Assembly: GCA_937906975.1 (NCBI GenBank)
Contig: CALCUN010000068.1
Coordinates: 1-5,984, forward strand
Reading direction: 5' to 3'
Source: an uncultured Bacteroidales bacterium
GTDB taxonomy: Bacteria; Bacteroidota; Bacteroidia; Bacteroidales; P3
DNA: 5,984 bases
Made by a program: the position numbers and the translations under genes. This document shows, in pieces, positions 5,674 to 5,984 of this stretch. The notes beneath the pieces were generated by a model. It did no database searches. It saw nothing but the letters and a program-made list of their open reading frames with translations, and had not been told where the DNA came from. Within the stretch, counting starts at the first letter, position 1. Every line of letters starts with the position of its first letter.

Positions 5674-5984
5674 TTAGAGTTTTATTATTTGTTCACATAT
5701 AAATTTCGCTGCTTGTCCGTCTCCAAATATTGGTGGATAGGATTGTGGCGGATTGTTTAAGAATTTATTTGTTTGTTCTATGATTAACGAATAGTTCGCA
5801 TCACATATTGCTGCGTTTCCTACTTCAACGATTTCTTTCCATTCGGTTGTAGAGCGTAATATCACGCATGGCTTTTTCAAGAAAAAGGCTTCTTTTTGTA
5901 CTCCTCCCGAATCGGTAATGATTAAGTCGGCATTGCTTTCAAGTTTTATCATTTCCAAGAAAGAAACTGGCTCAATTATTTTGA
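5674..5984 (-). CDS. wecB: Non-hydrolysing UDP-GlcNAc 2-epimerase, C-terminal part (partial)
   Basis: Only the last 103 or so codons are present; the gene runs off the right edge and is not truncated within the window. The frame stays open to the edge, reading KIIEPVSFLEMIKLESNADL and then TDSGGVQKEAFF, the UDP-binding signature of WecB-type epimerases, followed by CVILRSTTEWKE and a closing FGDGQAA. WecB interconverts UDP-N-acetylglucosamine and UDP-N-acetylmannosamine for surface polysaccharide synthesis. The QKEAFF form of the signature also occurs in related enzymes acting on diacetamido-uronic acid sugars (WbpI type), so the substrate is uncertain and the gene symbol is provisional. It is the most upstream of the three leftward genes seen here, 9 bp before the polyprenyl synthase start. 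The operon promoter lies outside the window. Confidence 0.88.
   Translation of the reverse strand, partial: KIIEPVSFLEMIKLESNADLIITDSGGVQKEAFFLKKPCVILRSTTEWKEIVEVGNAAICDANYSLIIEQTNKFLNNPPQSYPPIFGDGQAAKFICEQIIKL

Overview
The window is AT-rich and looks like a chromosomal segment from a member of the Bacteroidetes, probably the order Bacteroidales. Three things suggest this. The ClpP has the N-terminal extension typical of that phylum. The best promoter matches the Bacteroides-type consensus (TTTG, 19 bp, TAnnTTTG). Most genes lack a clear Shine-Dalgarno sequence. The species cannot be named from the sequence.

The left two thirds (1-3950, + strand) is accessory DNA. It starts with an unrecognised 129-codon reading frame entered from the window edge and closed by a strong intrinsic terminator (462-502). 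A leader with two mutually exclusive hairpins (534-570) follows, then a 51-codon gene of unknown function (592-747) with a good ribosome binding site. After 25 bp comes a restriction-endonuclease-like gene with a C-terminal Mrr-type nuclease domain. This gene appears broken or recoded near its 5' end. A 17-codon hydrophobic segment beginning at an ATG at 773 lies in frame with the coiled-coil and nuclease part but is cut off by one TAG codon (824-826). The first ATG after that stop (923) falls inside a run of four 13-residue coiled-coil repeats, so it is unlikely to be the ancestral start. Next is a DUF4143-type AAA ATPase gene (2670-3950). Its promoter region holds three 18-bp direct repeats at an exact 32-bp period, the last covering the predicted -33 element.

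The right third (3955-5984) is housekeeping DNA on the - strand. Read leftward, it holds the 3' part of a non-hydrolysing UDP-GlcNAc 2-epimerase (WecB-like), a short-chain polyprenyl diphosphate synthase and ClpP. Gaps of 8-9 bp suggest one operon. A 32-bp perfect palindrome flanked by T tracts on both sides (3955-3986) ends both the ATPase gene and the clpP operon, which converge there.

The most notable points are the interrupted membrane-anchored Mrr-like nuclease, the phased repeats in the ATPase promoter, and the switch-like leader of the 51-residue gene. A working link between the nuclease and the ATPase (for example in phage defence) is only a guess from their being neighbours. No RNA gene, CRISPR array or insertion sequence was recognised.
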